Below, one piece after another: positions 39,536-47,257 of a DNA stretch of 64,000 bases. The DNA is from Psychrobacter glacincola (GTDB lineage Bacteria > Pseudomonadota > Gammaproteobacteria > Pseudomonadales > Moraxellaceae): positions 124,001 through 188,000 of the forward strand of contig NZ_CAJGZH010000001.1 of the NCBI RefSeq assembly GCF_904846075.1, read 5' to 3'. Made by a program: the position numbers and the translations under genes. Within the stretch, counting starts at the first letter, position 1. Each line of letters begins with the position of its first letter. Below the pieces are notes generated by a model, which made no database searches, was not told where the DNA came from, and saw only the letters and a list, made by a program, of their open reading frames with translations.

Positions 39536-39665
39536 TACTTAATAAAAGCTATCAAACTAAAAATCTGATTAGCGTCGTCAAACTCGTTCAGCCTACTCGA
39601 TGTAGTGCTATCACTCGTTTTCCTCGCTACTCAAATTTTTTGAATTGATATACAGCTTGTCGTCA

Positions 39666-39696
39666 ATAAAAAAGCACTCAACTTGGTTGGGTGTTT
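39666..39696 (+). terminator. Terminator after guaA
   Basis: CACTCAAC, a three-base loop and GTTGGGTG pair with one G-T wobble, flanked by A-rich and T-rich runs. It lies about 130 bp after guaA. Confidence 0.65.
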
Positions 39697-39770
39697 TCAC
39701 TAAAATTTTGCTAAAACATTAATTTAGCTATGAATTTATATTAAATTGGAAGTTAGGTAAAATTAGTGTA

Positions 39771-40076
39771 TTGTGCATATGTAAGTGTTTTAGGCAACTT
39801 AAACACACCAAGTTGGGTAATGAAAAAGCATTGGTTGAAGGACTGAAGAGCGGTATCTTGTCTCTGAGTGTATACGCAGGCGCAATTTTAGGTTTGTTTT
39901 GTACAATTATGGGAGTGCCAGTAATGGACTTGAACACAATGATTGAATGGTGCGGAGGGGTACTGCGGGTGCCAAATGATTCAGTTATTGCTCAGATGTT
40001 ATATACCATGTTACCAATAGTCCCTGAGGGTTCGCTCCCTCTACCCGCACCATATATAGAAGAAGTCAGTAGATAA
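39771..40076 (+). CDS. Doubtful small ORF, 101 codons
   Basis: An open frame with one probable membrane-spanning segment (KSGILSLSVYAGAILGLFCTIMG). No family is recognised and no good ribosome-binding site precedes the ATG. It overlaps the tRNA-like 3' end at 39965-40052 and stops inside the terminator hairpin, which argues against translation. It could be the remnant of an integrated element rather than a gene. Confidence 0.25.
   Translation: MCICKCFRQLKHTKLGNEKALVEGLKSGILSLSVYAGAILGLFCTIMGVPVMDLNTMIEWCGGVLRVPNDSVIAQMLYTMLPIVPEGSLPLPAPYIEEVSR
39965..40052 (+). pseudogene. tRNA-like remnant (class II size, 3' half recognisable)
   Basis: GCGGGTG (39965-39971) pairs with TACCCGC (40042-40048), giving a seven-bp acceptor stem, followed by A and CCA at 40050-40052. 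GAGGG and CCCTC make a five-bp T stem with the loop TTCGCT, one base shorter than the normal TTCGANY. Total length of 88 nt fits a leucine or serine tRNA, and GCGGG...CCCGCACCA is common in tRNA-Leu. I cannot fold a D arm or anticodon arm. A terminator follows. It is best read as a degraded tRNA or an attachment-site remnant, or as coincidence. Confidence 0.4.
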
Positions 40077-40096
40077 TAAACTCTACTGGCTTTTTT
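40061..40096 (+). terminator. Rho-independent terminator after the tRNA-like remnant
   Basis: GTCAGTAG (40065-40072) pairs with CTACTGGC (40083-40090) with one G-T pair and a ten-base loop, followed by T6. A clear terminator for whatever transcript crosses the preceding region. Confidence 0.82.
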
Positions 40097-40167
40097 CTTT
40101 TTTTATATGCAAAACTAATATTGTATAGTATGTGAGTTTTTAATTTTAAGTATGTAAGGTTATAAAA

Positions 40168-41121
40168 ATGCCGACAATTGCCAGTAGTAATTTCCCTACA
40201 CCTAAAAGTTGGGATGAGTTTGAGGATATATGCTTATCAGTAGCGAAGCTAAAATTTAAAAATACAAACTTTAATAGATATGGAAGAACTGGTCAGAAAC
40301 AGCATGGCGTGGATATTACTGGAAAAGATAGTCTTGGATCCTCGATTGGAGTGCAGTGTAAAAACACTTTGAATTTTTTAACCGAAAAAATAATAGAGGA
40401 AGAGGTCGCTAAGGCTGAATCATTTACTCCTTGCTTATCTATTCTGTATATTGCTACAAGTAGCCCACCTGATGCTCCCATTCAAAGTTTTATTCAGAAA
40501 ATATCGAATCAAAGGGTAGCAACAGGAAGCTTTGCAGTAGGCGTTCTATTCTGGACAGACATTGAGCAAGAGTTATCCAAAGATGTTAACGAACTTAAAA
40601 GGTTTTACCCACAGTTCTCTTTTACTACAAGTACTTCAATATCTAGTTACCCTAGTAAAAAGGATAAGGATATATCTGTTCTTAATCAACTATTTAGTTG
40701 TATAAATATTGATGCTATACCTTATTACCTAAGGGATGCACCGCAGAGAATTCACATAAGCTTTTTAGATCATGTCAAAAATATTGAAATTGCAATTAAT
40801 AACCCACTTTTCCAGCTATATGATAAAAATATTGAAGAAAAGATACTTCATTGGATTCAGAAGTGGTTTGACACTTATAGTTTAGTTTCTAAAGATTGGT
40901 ACAGTTTCTATATAAGTATCCCTAATACTAATGAAGTATCATTTGTAAAAGCGGATAATCTCAATAGTAATTCGGAAGAGAACAAATTATATGCTAGTAT
41001 ACAGCAGAATGTGAATGAGTTTCTAGAGCTGCATTATGAGCTGTGTCAGGTGGTTCACATCAACTATCCTGAGATTGATTTGAACATAACATCTTCATCT
41101 GCTAGTCAATTTTATATTTGA
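40168..41121 (+). CDS. Mrr/PD-(D/E)XK-type restriction endonuclease-like protein
   Basis: The N-terminal third (about residues 10-145) matches the Mrr-cat fold: helix with WDEFEDICLSVAKLKF, then the GVDI aspartate (D49) and the QCK motif (Q63-C-K65). Q-x-K with an upstream D is the variant active site of Mrr-type nucleases. The C-terminal 150 residues (about 165-317) match no domain I recognise; they could bind DNA or sense a signal. No methyltransferase is adjacent. SD AAGG lies about eight bases before the ATG. AT-rich codon use differs from guaA. Likely phage or foreign-DNA defence, inferred from the nuclease fold. Confidence 0.78.
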   Translation: MPTIASSNFPTPKSWDEFEDICLSVAKLKFKNTNFNRYGRTGQKQHGVDITGKDSLGSSIGVQCKNTLNFLTEKIIEEEVAKAESFTPCLSILYIATSSPPDAPIQSFIQKISNQRVATGSFAVGVLFWTDIEQELSKDVNELKRFYPQFSFTTSTSISSYPSKKDKDISVLNQLFSCINIDAIPYYLRDAPQRIHISFLDHVKNIEIAINNPLFQLYDKNIEEKILHWIQKWFDTYSLVSKDWYSFYISIPNTNEVSFVKADNLNSNSEENKLYASIQQNVNEFLELHYELCQVVHINYPEIDLNITSSSASQFYI

Positions 41122-41163
41122 AGCGCTAAATAGATATAAAACTAAATGTTAAAAAATATATGC

Positions 41164-41198
41164 AAGGCAGCACCTCAAAAGAGATGCTGCCTTTTTTA
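41164..41198. terminator. Bidirectional terminator after the nuclease gene
   Basis: AAGGCAGCA plus CTC pair with GAG plus TGCTGCCTT, with one unpaired base on each arm and an AAAA loop, followed by T runs. It lies between the converging nuclease gene and the acrylyl-CoA reductase-like gene and can serve both. Confidence 0.88.
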
Positions 41199-41224
41199 TA
41201 ATGTTCAACTTCTAAGCTAAAAAA

Positions 41225-42232
41225 CTAACCTTTCACATTCACCACATAACGTCCAACCACTGTACTCGACATAAAGCGATCTAAGTACTCTGGCGTTTGC
41301 TCTAGCGTAATCTCTTCACCATAGCTTTCAAGATTAGGCAGTTTCATATCGGTAGCGACACGTTTCCAAATGGCTTCTTTATCAGCCAATGGAATATAGA
41401 CCGAGTCGATACCCAGTAGCGACACCGCGCGGGTGATAAAAGGTATCACCGACATCGAAAAATCAGCGCCACTAGCTAGGCCACAACTGGTCACTGCACC
41501 GCCAGATTTGGTTTGCTTGAGCAGGTTGGCTAGATAATCGCCGCCAATAGTATCAATGGCATTTGCCCACAGCTCACGACCGATAGGCTTGTTACCGATT
41601 TCATTGATGGTATCGCGATGACGCACTTCGCTCGCGCCCAATGCTTTTAAATGCTCGCTTTGCTCTGGCTTACCTGAGAAGGCAATCACCTCATAACCCA
41701 GCTGACTCAAAATAGCGATACTGATCGTACCGACGCCGCCTGTTGCACCAGTTACCGCGACTGGACCATCACTGGGTTTTGCACCCATTTTTTCTAGTTT
41801 TTGAATACTGAGTGCTGCGGTTAAGCCACCTGTACCGTAAGTCATTGCTTCTTTTAACGTCAGCGTTTCTGGGCAGGGCAATGCCCAATCGGCAGGGATA
41901 GAGATCATCTGACCCAGACCGCCATCCGTATCCATGCCCAAATCATAGCCAAATACCAATACTTCTTGCCCTGCGGTAAACGTGCCTGATTTGTCGCTGA
42001 CGACGACGCCTGCTGCATCGATACCGGGGGTATGCGGATATTGTCTGGTGATTCTTTTATTGCCTGATGCCGACATGGCATCTTTGAAGTTTAACGAGGA
42101 ATAATGTACTTCTATCAGCAAGTCATTTTCTGGCAAGTCACTGATATTGCGTTCTTGAATACTTTTGCTAAAGGTGCCGTCGGTATTTTCTTCGACGACT
42201 AAGGCTTTAAAGGTTTTATTATTAGACATCAT
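41225..42232 (-). CDS. YhdH/AcuI-family NADPH-dependent acrylyl-CoA reductase-like oxidoreductase
   Basis: A zinc-free MDR-superfamily reductase. The N-terminal GroES-like domain includes SSLNFKDAMSASGNKRITRQYPHTPGIDAAGVV, the Rossmann segment has GPVAVTGATGGVGTISIAIL, and the tail reads RFMSSTVVGRYVVNVKG, all typical of YhdH/AcuI. Those enzymes reduce acrylyl-CoA to propionyl-CoA with NADPH. The 335-residue length is canonical. An AGGAA precedes the ATG pair at the start. A related MDR gene lies 85 bp upstream on the same strand, so the two may be cotranscribed. Confidence 0.88.
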   Translation of the reverse strand: MMSNNKTFKALVVEENTDGTFSKSIQERNISDLPENDLLIEVHYSSLNFKDAMSASGNKRITRQYPHTPGIDAAGVVVSDKSGTFTAGQEVLVFGYDLGMDTDGGLGQMISIPADWALPCPETLTLKEAMTYGTGGLTAALSIQKLEKMGAKPSDGPVAVTGATGGVGTISIAILSQLGYEVIAFSGKPEQSEHLKALGASEVRHRDTINEIGNKPIGRELWANAIDTIGGDYLANLLKQTKSGGAVTSCGLASGADFSMSVIPFITRAVSLLGIDSVYIPLADKEAIWKRVATDMKLPNLESYGEEITLEQTPEYLDRFMSSTVVGRYVVNVKG

Positions 42233-42317
42233 ATTATTCCTAGTGATGTTTTTTAGTGTGTGTCTTTATTTACACGTACATCATTTGCAACTACATCGAT
42301 GTATGTAAGACAGTCAT

Positions 42318-43295
42318 TTATGCTTTTAACAACACCTTACCATTCTTACTTGCCTGCAATTTCCCATCGACGGCCTTGACGATATCTGCTAAATCAAACG
42401 TCGCTTCAACGGGCAGTTTTAAATTGCCGTTGTTAGCACGTTCGATTAGCTCATCAATCAAACGCTGTTTGTTTTCAACGCTCATTTCTTGACTGATTTT
42501 ACTGCCCCAAAAGCCTTTAATCGTTGCTTGTTTAAAAATAATATGGATTGGATCTAGCACCATTGGTTTGCCTGACATGATGCCAAACGATGCCAATGTG
42601 CCACCGTGACCCAGTAACGCCAGCAGATCATTACTCGATTCACCACCGATAGAATCAACCGCGGCACTGATTTTCTCATCACCAAGGATGGCTTTTACTT
42701 GGTCTTTCCAGTCGTCATCTGAGGTGTTGATATTATGCTTGATACCCAGTGCTTCTAATTCCTTGATAGCATCGCCACTTCTCACGACATTAATGGTGTT
42801 AATGCCACGCGCGGCGGCTAGCATGGCGAGCGATTTGCCGACCGCGCCATTGGCAGCATTATGGATCACCCACTGACCGCTTGTTAGTGCTAAAAACTCA
42901 ATCAGCATCAGCGCGCTGAGTGGCATCGCAATGAGCTGCGCCGCCATTTCGTCCTCTAAGCTATCAGGCATGACAAATACCATGTCTTTTGAGGCGACAA
43001 AATACTCTGCCCATGTCGTTTGTACGCTCGCCGCCGCCACGCGCTGACCCACTTTTAAGTCTTTGACATCCTGACCGACGGCATCGATAATGCCGACCGC
43101 TTCGCTACCACCAATCGCTGGTAGCTCAGGTTTAAAGCCGTATTGACCGCGAATGGTTAATAAATCATGGTTGTGGATAGAGGCGAGTATCATTTTGACT
43201 CGGACTTCATTGGCTTTTGGTTCAGGAATAGGCGTGTCACCTAAACTGAGAACGTCAGATGGTTTACCGAAGGTACTGTAAGTTGCGCTACGCAT
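42318..43295 (-). CDS. Zinc-type alcohol dehydrogenase/quinone reductase-like MDR protein
   Basis: A second MDR oxidoreductase with the GroES-like opening MRSATYSTFGKPSDVLSLGDTPIPEPKANEVRVK and the coenzyme segment VIHNAANGAVGKSLAMLAAARG. It lacks the cysteine cluster of the structural zinc lobe, so it belongs to the zinc-free branch related to enoyl reductases or quinone reductases. Substrate unknown. I start it at M3 (43295), seven bases after AAGGA; the ATG at 43301 directly abuts that motif. Same strand as the YhdH-like gene. Confidence 0.85.
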   Translation of the reverse strand: MRSATYSTFGKPSDVLSLGDTPIPEPKANEVRVKMILASIHNHDLLTIRGQYGFKPELPAIGGSEAVGIIDAVGQDVKDLKVGQRVAAASVQTTWAEYFVASKDMVFVMPDSLEDEMAAQLIAMPLSALMLIEFLALTSGQWVIHNAANGAVGKSLAMLAAARGINTINVVRSGDAIKELEALGIKHNINTSDDDWKDQVKAILGDEKISAAVDSIGGESSNDLLALLGHGGTLASFGIMSGKPMVLDPIHIIFKQATIKGFWGSKISQEMSVENKQRLIDELIERANNGNLKLPVEATFDLADIVKAVDGKLQASKNGKVLLKA

Positions 43296-43452
43296 AATCA
43301 TTTCCTTTATTATTTTTAAGTCGTGAGCAACAGTAACAAGTTTGTCTCAGTACCCTCAATGTTACTTTAGTTAAGGAATGTTATGCGTTGCACGTATCGC
43401 GTATAGTAATGCATGATAAGTAACGAATAAGTAGTCGCACGATTAACGTCTA

Positions 43453-44130
43453 CTAAGAGGCTTTATCCTCTTGGCTTAAGTCGCCGACGATGACTGTGAA
43501 ATCACCGTCTACCATCTCTGTGAGTAATGGCTCGCCTTTGTCATTGACGCGAAACAGACCATATTCAGCCGCTTCAAACGCCTCAGCATGACCTTCTTGA
43601 AAGAAGAACGCATTGGTCGCCAATTGCACACTGCCGTTACGGATGCGGTAATAAATGGGCAGCTCACTTTTAGTTAAATCTTCACGACTATTACTATCAG
43701 CTAAGCGGACAAAATGCCCCACATTATTGTCATCGATTTTCACAATGACATAACCATCGCTTGGCTCATAAATACGAAAATCTGTATCAAAATCATCTAA
43801 TTCTACATCTAGTTCTGAGCCTAGTTCGTCTTGTGTTGAATGAGGGTGCTTTGAGCGCATGGCATCAAAAATATCGCGCTCCAGTGCATAACTTAACGCC
43901 ATATAATCGCCTTGCATAAAACCACGTGGATCAACGGGTGCGAGCGCTAATAATACCGTTTTGCCATTACTAAGATGGTTTTCGTATTTGATGATATTCA
44001 GTGTCATTACGACCAATATCAAGGCTAACCCCAGTAGGGCAATCGTAATCGTAACGGCTCGTTTTTTTAGCCAATGCGTGGATGGTGACGTGTCATTAAT
44101 CAAGCGCTTAGTCAAAATTTTATTTTTCAT
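43453..44130 (-). CDS. GDYXXLXY-domain membrane-anchored protein
   Basis: The 225-residue protein has one N-terminal transmembrane helix (about 28-48), then LLALAPVDPRGFMQGDYMALSYAL, containing the motif that names the family (GDYxxLxY). The remainder is likely periplasmic and acidic in the middle. AGGAG lies eight bases before the ATG. The stop of the upstream DUF4401 gene overlaps this start by four bases (ATGA), so they are translationally coupled. The triad DUF2157-DUF4401-GDYXXLXY is widely conserved but of unknown function. Confidence 0.85.
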   Translation of the reverse strand: MKNKILTKRLINDTSPSTHWLKKRAVTITIALLGLALILVVMTLNIIKYENHLSNGKTVLLALAPVDPRGFMQGDYMALSYALERDIFDAMRSKHPHSTQDELGSELDVELDDFDTDFRIYEPSDGYVIVKIDDNNVGHFVRLADSNSREDLTKSELPIYYRIRNGSVQLATNAFFFQEGHAEAFEAAEYGLFRVNDKGEPLLTEMVDGDFTVIVGDLSQEDKAS

Positions 44131-45335
44131 GAGTGGCGCTCCTGATGATCGTTGGCGCTCATTGTCAAGTCAGTATCGTTGATAAGGGAGTTAGCGAAAT
44201 AGCGTTTAATCAATAGCCAACGCCCCATCAGCATGGTCAGTCCGACGATTAGCATCGAGAGAGATTTGATTAGCAACGAAGTATCGAGCTGATAGTAATA
44301 CCAAAATACATAGCTGACCAAGGCGGTGACGCCCAAACCTAATAGCACTCGTTGGCTATTGGCGATCGCAATGACGATAATAAGGCTGGTCGCGAGCAGT
44401 CCTGAGACGTAAATCGATATTATCCCAAGCAATACAATCCCACCACCAATGAAGAATCCCGCTGCCGATAGTAATTTAACGTCGTAACGTTTTAGAATCA
44501 GATAAGCGGCATAAAGGCTGGCAAGTGTAAGCAGTACTTGCGCCAAATAGTAATTGTAGCGAAAAGTGTCGCCATAATAAGTAGCAAGGCTATGACTATG
44601 TTCAGCGGCGATAAAGTACACAGAAACGCACAACAGCATCAGCGCGCTGGCGTAACCAAGGGCTTTAATAATATCAAAAGCATCCGCGCGCCATTTACTA
44701 GGTATACGCTGCAATAGAGAATAGCGTGATAAGTTGCTGCCAGTCGTAATCAGTGTTAATAGCCCCAAGCTAACCTCAGGTAGATGATAATAGTTAAGCA
44801 GATAAACCGTCAAACCTAGTGTCATTATGCTACCCAATAGGCGATAGATACGGTTGGGCATAATGACCGTCATAACGGCTTGCACGATTAAAAAAAGCCA
44901 AACATCTATAGGATGCGACAAATTATTATCAAATAACGCAAAGGCAATGTAGGCTTGCCCAGCCGAGCTAATAGCCAAGGCTAGGCTACTGATAAAGGCA
45001 TTATCACGGCTTTGTTTATTTCTAAATAGCACAAAACCCGCCGCGCTGAGTACTAGACCTGTAATTAACAAGGCAATCACGCTGTCAAAGCCATCGATGC
45101 CGAACAATAATAAAGACAGAAAGGTAATTAGAAACAGACTCGCTACAATACCGCTAAGACCAAAAAGTATCTGTATAAACCAAGGAATATCGTTTTGAGA
45201 GTGATTATTCGCTATCGTTGCCTTAGCACTTGTCTCACCAGTACGGGCATCAATCACATTGCCGTCAATCAATCCAAGCTGTTGTAGCTGTAAAAGGACA
45301 TTATCCGAGTGTTGATTATTCATATCATTACTCAT
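44127..45335 (-). CDS. DUF4401 multi-spanning membrane protein
   Basis: About 402 residues with a hydrophilic N-terminus (MSNDMNNQHSDNVLLQLQQL) and about ten transmembrane helices. AAGGAG six bases before the ATG at 45335 fixes the start, although the frame stays open to 45359. The start overlaps the DUF2157 stop by eight bases, and its stop overlaps the next start by four, so all three genes form a tightly coupled operon. No enzymatic motif is recognisable. It is probably the partner of the DUF2157 protein. Confidence 0.82.
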   Translation of the reverse strand: MSNDMNNQHSDNVLLQLQQLGLIDGNVIDARTGETSAKATIANNHSQNDIPWFIQILFGLSGIVASLFLITFLSLLLFGIDGFDSVIALLITGLVLSAAGFVLFRNKQSRDNAFISSLALAISSAGQAYIAFALFDNNLSHPIDVWLFLIVQAVMTVIMPNRIYRLLGSIMTLGLTVYLLNYYHLPEVSLGLLTLITTGSNLSRYSLLQRIPSKWRADAFDIIKALGYASALMLLCVSVYFIAAEHSHSLATYYGDTFRYNYYLAQVLLTLASLYAAYLILKRYDVKLLSAAGFFIGGGIVLLGIISIYVSGLLATSLIIVIAIANSQRVLLGLGVTALVSYVFWYYYQLDTSLLIKSLSMLIVGLTMLMGRWLLIKRYFANSLINDTDLTMSANDHQERHS

Positions 45336-46380
45336 AATTGACTCCTTTGACGACAGCACTTGGGAGGTTGTTTTCGCTGTTTAAACGTGCCGCATGACGC
45401 AGCCAAACGACCGCTGCTGAACTCATGCCAATCAATAATAGGGCTAAGATGAGAAAACCACCCATATCAAAATTGTCTAAAAACAGCTTACCTGCCCAAA
45501 ACATCACCACGACAATGATAGAGCCACATAAATAGGTCAGCATTAATAGATTGATGCGATACCAATAAAATCGCCAAACCATAAATCCGCACCAGCTCAT
45601 CCATAGCAATAGAGTGATTAGCATCATTACAATATTGGCGTCATCAAAGACATAAAAAATGGCAAGGTAGGTAATAAAATAGCTGCTGAGTAAACCGACG
45701 ACATAAGCGCTCCAATCCAGCTCGGACTTAAATCGGCTGCGTGTGACTGATGGTGGTTGACGGTCGATAAACATGAGCCACAAGTTTAGCGCCACAAAAT
45801 TAACAGCGGCAAGCACGCCTATTTGTAAGACACCTTCATAAAAATAACTGACAAAGGCAAAGTCCATAACGCCGAAATATAAGATAAGACCAGTATTGAC
45901 GAGCCCTAACCATAGCAGCCATAGCGCAGGGAAGCGGGCGATAATTACCCACGGAATAATCAATACGGCCCAACCAAAAAATAGCTGCCACGTATCAGCA
46001 CCCGTTTGATAGACCTGCCCAAATAGCGCCAATAAGCTACCCGTAATCACGCTGGCAATAAGCAATAATAATTGCCGAACCAGCTGAAATTTCTGTCTAA
46101 AAGAGAGTGCAACGTATAAGGCAATAGTGACAACCAACGCCCCTTCGACCAAAGCGAACTTGCCCATTTTGCCCATATTTATCCAGTTATAGGCAATAAA
46201 AAATACCAGCGATAATACCAGCGCTATCGCCCCGATAATCAGCATGGCTTTATCAAAAAAGACCAGCCATGAGCGTTTGCTAGGATAGACTTGCAAATGA
46301 ATCGCTGCATCGTTGGCATGCGCTAACGGCAGTATGCCTTGCTTGAGTAAATGCTCGATAGTACGCCGTGGTTGGCTCAT
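45328..46380 (-). CDS. DUF2157 multi-spanning membrane protein
   Basis: 350 residues. The N-terminal 40 residues (MSQPRRTIEHLLKQGILP) are hydrophilic, followed by about nine or ten hydrophobic helices. FALFGQVYQTGADTWQLFFGWAVLI is typical of DUF2157 (LLALFGQIYQTGADAWQLF in relatives). AGAGGA precedes the ATG. First gene of the coupled DUF2157-DUF4401-GDYXXLXY operon. Function unknown; it resides in the inner membrane. Confidence 0.84.
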   Translation of the reverse strand: MSQPRRTIEHLLKQGILPLAHANDAAIHLQVYPSKRSWLVFFDKAMLIIGAIALVLSLVFFIAYNWINMGKMGKFALVEGALVVTIALYVALSFRQKFQLVRQLLLLIASVITGSLLALFGQVYQTGADTWQLFFGWAVLIIPWVIIARFPALWLLWLGLVNTGLILYFGVMDFAFVSYFYEGVLQIGVLAAVNFVALNLWLMFIDRQPPSVTRSRFKSELDWSAYVVGLLSSYFITYLAIFYVFDDANIVMMLITLLLWMSWCGFMVWRFYWYRINLLMLTYLCGSIIVVVMFWAGKLFLDNFDMGGFLILALLLIGMSSAAVVWLRHAARLNSENNLPSAVVKGVNYE

Positions 46381-46461
46381 AGCGTCCTCTAAATAAAAAG
46401 ATGATGTTGCTTATTTTAGCTTTTTTGTGAGAGGCAGATGTACTAAAGTTTATAGTTTTTT

Positions 46462-46499
46462 ACTCAATAAAACTCAATAAAACTCAATAAAACTCAATA
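46462..46499. repeat. 10-bp tandem repeat ACTCAATAAA, about 3.8 copies
   Basis: Perfect tandem array. The unit equals the sequence around the stop codon of the DUF2798 gene (reverse complement TTTATTGAGT), so it probably expanded by slippage from the remnant copy beside it. Confidence 0.85.
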
Positions 46500-46562
46500 C
46501 GACTGAGCAAATGCTTTTGGATGAGATAGGCGCAAATATAAGCGCTCGGCCACGCGACTATA
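46484..46562 (-). pseudogene. Remnant of a DUF2798 gene 3' end (79-bp repeat)
   Basis: 78 of 79 bases are identical to the 3' end of the DUF2798 gene at 53831-53909. On the minus strand it reads IVAWPSAYICAYLIQKHLL and so on to the same stop codon; only one residue differs (QK instead of QE). No upstream part of the gene is present. Either a duplicated and deleted paralogue or recombination between repeats around the opp operon. Confidence 0.85.
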
Positions 46563-47257
46563 CAATCAAAATTTCATCAAGAGATCAGCGTTATTAGCTT
46601 TATAAAAAGGAATTAATAGTGATATTGGTAGGTATTTATTCTAAATTTAGTGATTTTTATCATGGTCTTACTCAGCTATTACAAAAATAAGTAATTGCAA
46701 AAATCAAAAAATTGTACGATTTTGAATAGCGAATAAATCTGGTTTTGAGTGTCGAAAATACCACACTATTATTCATCAGCATCGGCTTAAAAAATCTATC
46801 AAATGATTAATTATTAACAATAGTCTTATAAATAAAATTCATCATATCTACTAGAGTTTTATCGCTTGATAGCATTGAGTTCATTCACTTGACAGTGATA
46901 ATTAGTGAGTTAGAAACTGAGGTTTATAGTAATAATACAGGTTTCGAATGAGCGGTAGTATATTGCTGATGGAAGGTAATAAGTAGCTATAAAAGTTACT
47001 CAATTAATAGTAATTACATCTAAGTTTTGGTCGTCGAAACTGCTTGGACTGCAAGCTTATTTTGCTTGTTAGTATCGGGGAGGAATTAAAACTTATTGAC
47101 ATTTGTATCGTTTTTAATTACTAATAGTTGTCTACAATATGACCAATAGTTAGTTAAAGTATGGTTAATAAACATAGTCAATATACGGATATATTAACTC
47201 GAATCACTACTATTTAGTTGATCCGCCCAGCCACTGACCAGCAAGGATAGCTATTAT

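Larger units (their letters stand above)
46381..47257. other. 877-bp non-coding region upstream of oppA
   Basis: No reading frame of note. It carries a 10-bp tandem repeat (46462-46499), the DUF2798 gene remnant (46484-46562) and a weak promoter-like TTGACA at 47096-47101 with a TACTAA 17 bases downstream. The oppA ribosome-binding site AAGGATAG is near 47243. The length suggests decayed genes in addition to regulation. Confidence 0.5.

Noticed and set aside
39900..40096. tmRNA (ssrA)
   Set aside because: There is a tRNA-like 3' end, but no matching tmRNA 5' end, tag reading frame or pseudoknots in the right order within the expected 350 nt.
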